Positions 62,591 through 64,000 of a stretch of DNA of 64,000 bases are shown piece after piece (positions within the stretch are counted from its first letter, which is position 1; every line of letters starts with the position of its first letter). The position numbers and the translations under genes are program-made. The DNA is from Phoronis australis (Eukaryota; Phoronida; Phoronidae), in contig NMRA01000077.1 of assembly GCA_002633005.1 (NCBI GenBank), positions 124,001-188,000 of the forward strand. The letters run 5' to 3'. The notes under the pieces are model-generated. The model was not told the origin of the DNA and made no database searches. It saw only the letters and a program-made list of their open reading frames with translations.

Positions 62591-64000
62591 TGGTCAAGAA
62601 ATCTGAAAGTGCAACTTATTAAATGTTAAATATAATCAAAACCCCTTTATCAGCTGCCACATTTTCTAAATGCATTCTTCATGTAATCCGACACATATGA
62701 TCACTATCTGACTTTCTTGTATATTTTGTTTGGAGCTTGTTTCCTTCAAGACACTTAAAACTAAAAATGTACCACACGTCCACAATCCCAGATGCCATGG
62801 GGACTGAAGTATTTCTGAGAAGCCTGTCATAATAGGCAATGACGAGTACCAGTAAATCTATGTGAGGTGAAAAAACACTCAGCTGAGAATCAGGGAGCTT
62901 TTTATGTGATGCCAGAACTGCATGATGTACAGTGTATTAGCAAGCGTAGATCACGTCGGTTGCTCTTTGTGCATCCTAAAGCTGTAGTAATGGCCATCTT
63001 CGCAGAGTTTTTACTACAAGTGTCTTTGCAGACAGATATTCAGTAATGTGAGCCTTTTTTGGCCACGGGAGAGGAGCCGGGAAACGGCTCATTGGGATAT
63101 TCTGTATGAAAGTCTCATCTCTTATCTGGTACTATACTTGACCCTTCCTCTGCCTCCTTTTTTCTCTTGTAGCATGTTTCAAAGAGTTGTCTTTGTGGGT
63201 ATCAAAAAACCAGAATGATATCGTCATAACCTTTAGTTCAGAACATCGCTTCCTTGCTATCCACACGGCGTGCAGTTTTGTGGCTTAATTGGGTGAACAC
63301 ACTCAATGGATGTTGTTTACATGTTTTCTGGATCTAAAACATCTTGCAGCTTGAGGACTGTCCTGTCCTAAGACGTCTGCTTCGGATAATTTGTGCAGAA
63401 GGTGGATTCGATTCGATTTGTCAGTGCATGACAGCATTGCCCCACTCGCCAGAAAAGATGTGGTATATCAATGCGTGTTGCGGCCAACAGATGGCGCGCT
63501 CGTGGTAGTAAATAAAAGAACACACGAATACTTTAACAATAGAATACGTCTATTAATTTGCAGCGTTGTGATTTGCAAACAATAGATTACATCGGGTTGT
63601 GAGACTGACAGCTGTTTGAATGAAACGATATATCGTTACAGGTGAAAGTATTAAACCACAGTGCCACCAGTTACCCGTAGCTACTGCATACGTTAATGCA
63701 ATACAAGTCGCAACATGAACTGACTCTCTAAAACAATCACTAGACTGGTTCAAATTGACTAGCAGGCTGAGACCAACTCCTGTATTAAGTGTTTATACTT
63801 TGATTCTTCTATTCGACTTCACTAAGATGCTTGACTGGCTTTCCTTGCCTTCGCTGTTTGCTCGTCCTAGCGATCAGGTCTGGCCGTTCAGTGGCCTGAT
63901 GTCGTGGCCTGTTCAGATGTCACGGTCTTGGTCTCGGTCTCAGTCTGATCCTCCTTGATAGCCAATGTCTTAAATACTGCTATAGCTGGCATCTATGATG

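Larger units (their letters stand above)
61766..64000. other. Downstream region, no supportable gene
   Basis: Beyond the hairpin and the 140-bp repeat I see no ORF with recognisable product, no exon chain and no RNA gene. Confidence 0.55.

Overview
The window is nuclear DNA of a non-vertebrate animal. It is AT-rich, has long introns bounded by GT..AG, and is crowded with short non-autonomous repeats, minisatellites and foldback elements. The one recognisable gene has its closest familiar relatives in vertebrate HSPA12A/HSPA12B. I cannot name the species; a marine lophotrochozoan or invertebrate deuterostome would fit.

Only one gene can be supported. It lies on the + strand, with coding sequence from the ATG at 17119 to the TAA at 60406-60408. 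I assembled 18 coding exons by hand from splice sites and reading phase: 17119-21610, 30208-30320, 30790-31107, 31377-31454, 34222-34465, 39335-39454, 39976-40236, 43789-43926, 45769-45909, 46710-46873, 47558-47779, 48812-49007, 53597-53665, 55578-55706, 57158-57360, 58025-58193, 59121-59249 and 59930-60408. They sum to 7,665 nt, an open frame of 2,554 codons plus stop. Exons 9-18 (residues about 1922-2554) encode a complete HSPA12-type Hsp70-like ATPase, collinear with vertebrate HSPA12A/B. Exons 1-8 add about 1,920 residues of acidic, serine-rich, low-complexity protein, most of it in one 4.5-kb exon. Vertebrate HSPA12 proteins have only a short N-terminal tail there. This giant HSPA12 is the most notable object in the window.

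Layout: 1-17116 is upstream DNA with MITE-like elements and minisatellites and no supportable gene. 17117-21610 is the giant first coding exon, preceded by a splice acceptor. 21611-30207 is intron 1, with a 1.45-kb duplication abutting an N. 30208-45768 carries the seven remaining tail exons, with a second 1.4-kb duplication that copies exon 4 on either side of another single N. 45769-60408 is the ATPase half; its introns hold a perfect 16-bp satellite of about 37 copies, a foldback-like element, tRNA-derived repeats and tandem copies of the splice sites around exon 14. 60409 to about 61765 is the 3' UTR with an AATAAA signal. 61766-64000 is downstream DNA with repeats only.

Both Ns sit exactly at an edge of a large near-identical duplication. 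The second looks like two overlapping contig ends that were never merged, so the extra copy of exon 4 should not be taken as real without long reads. All calls were made by eye; no database search or alignment program was run.
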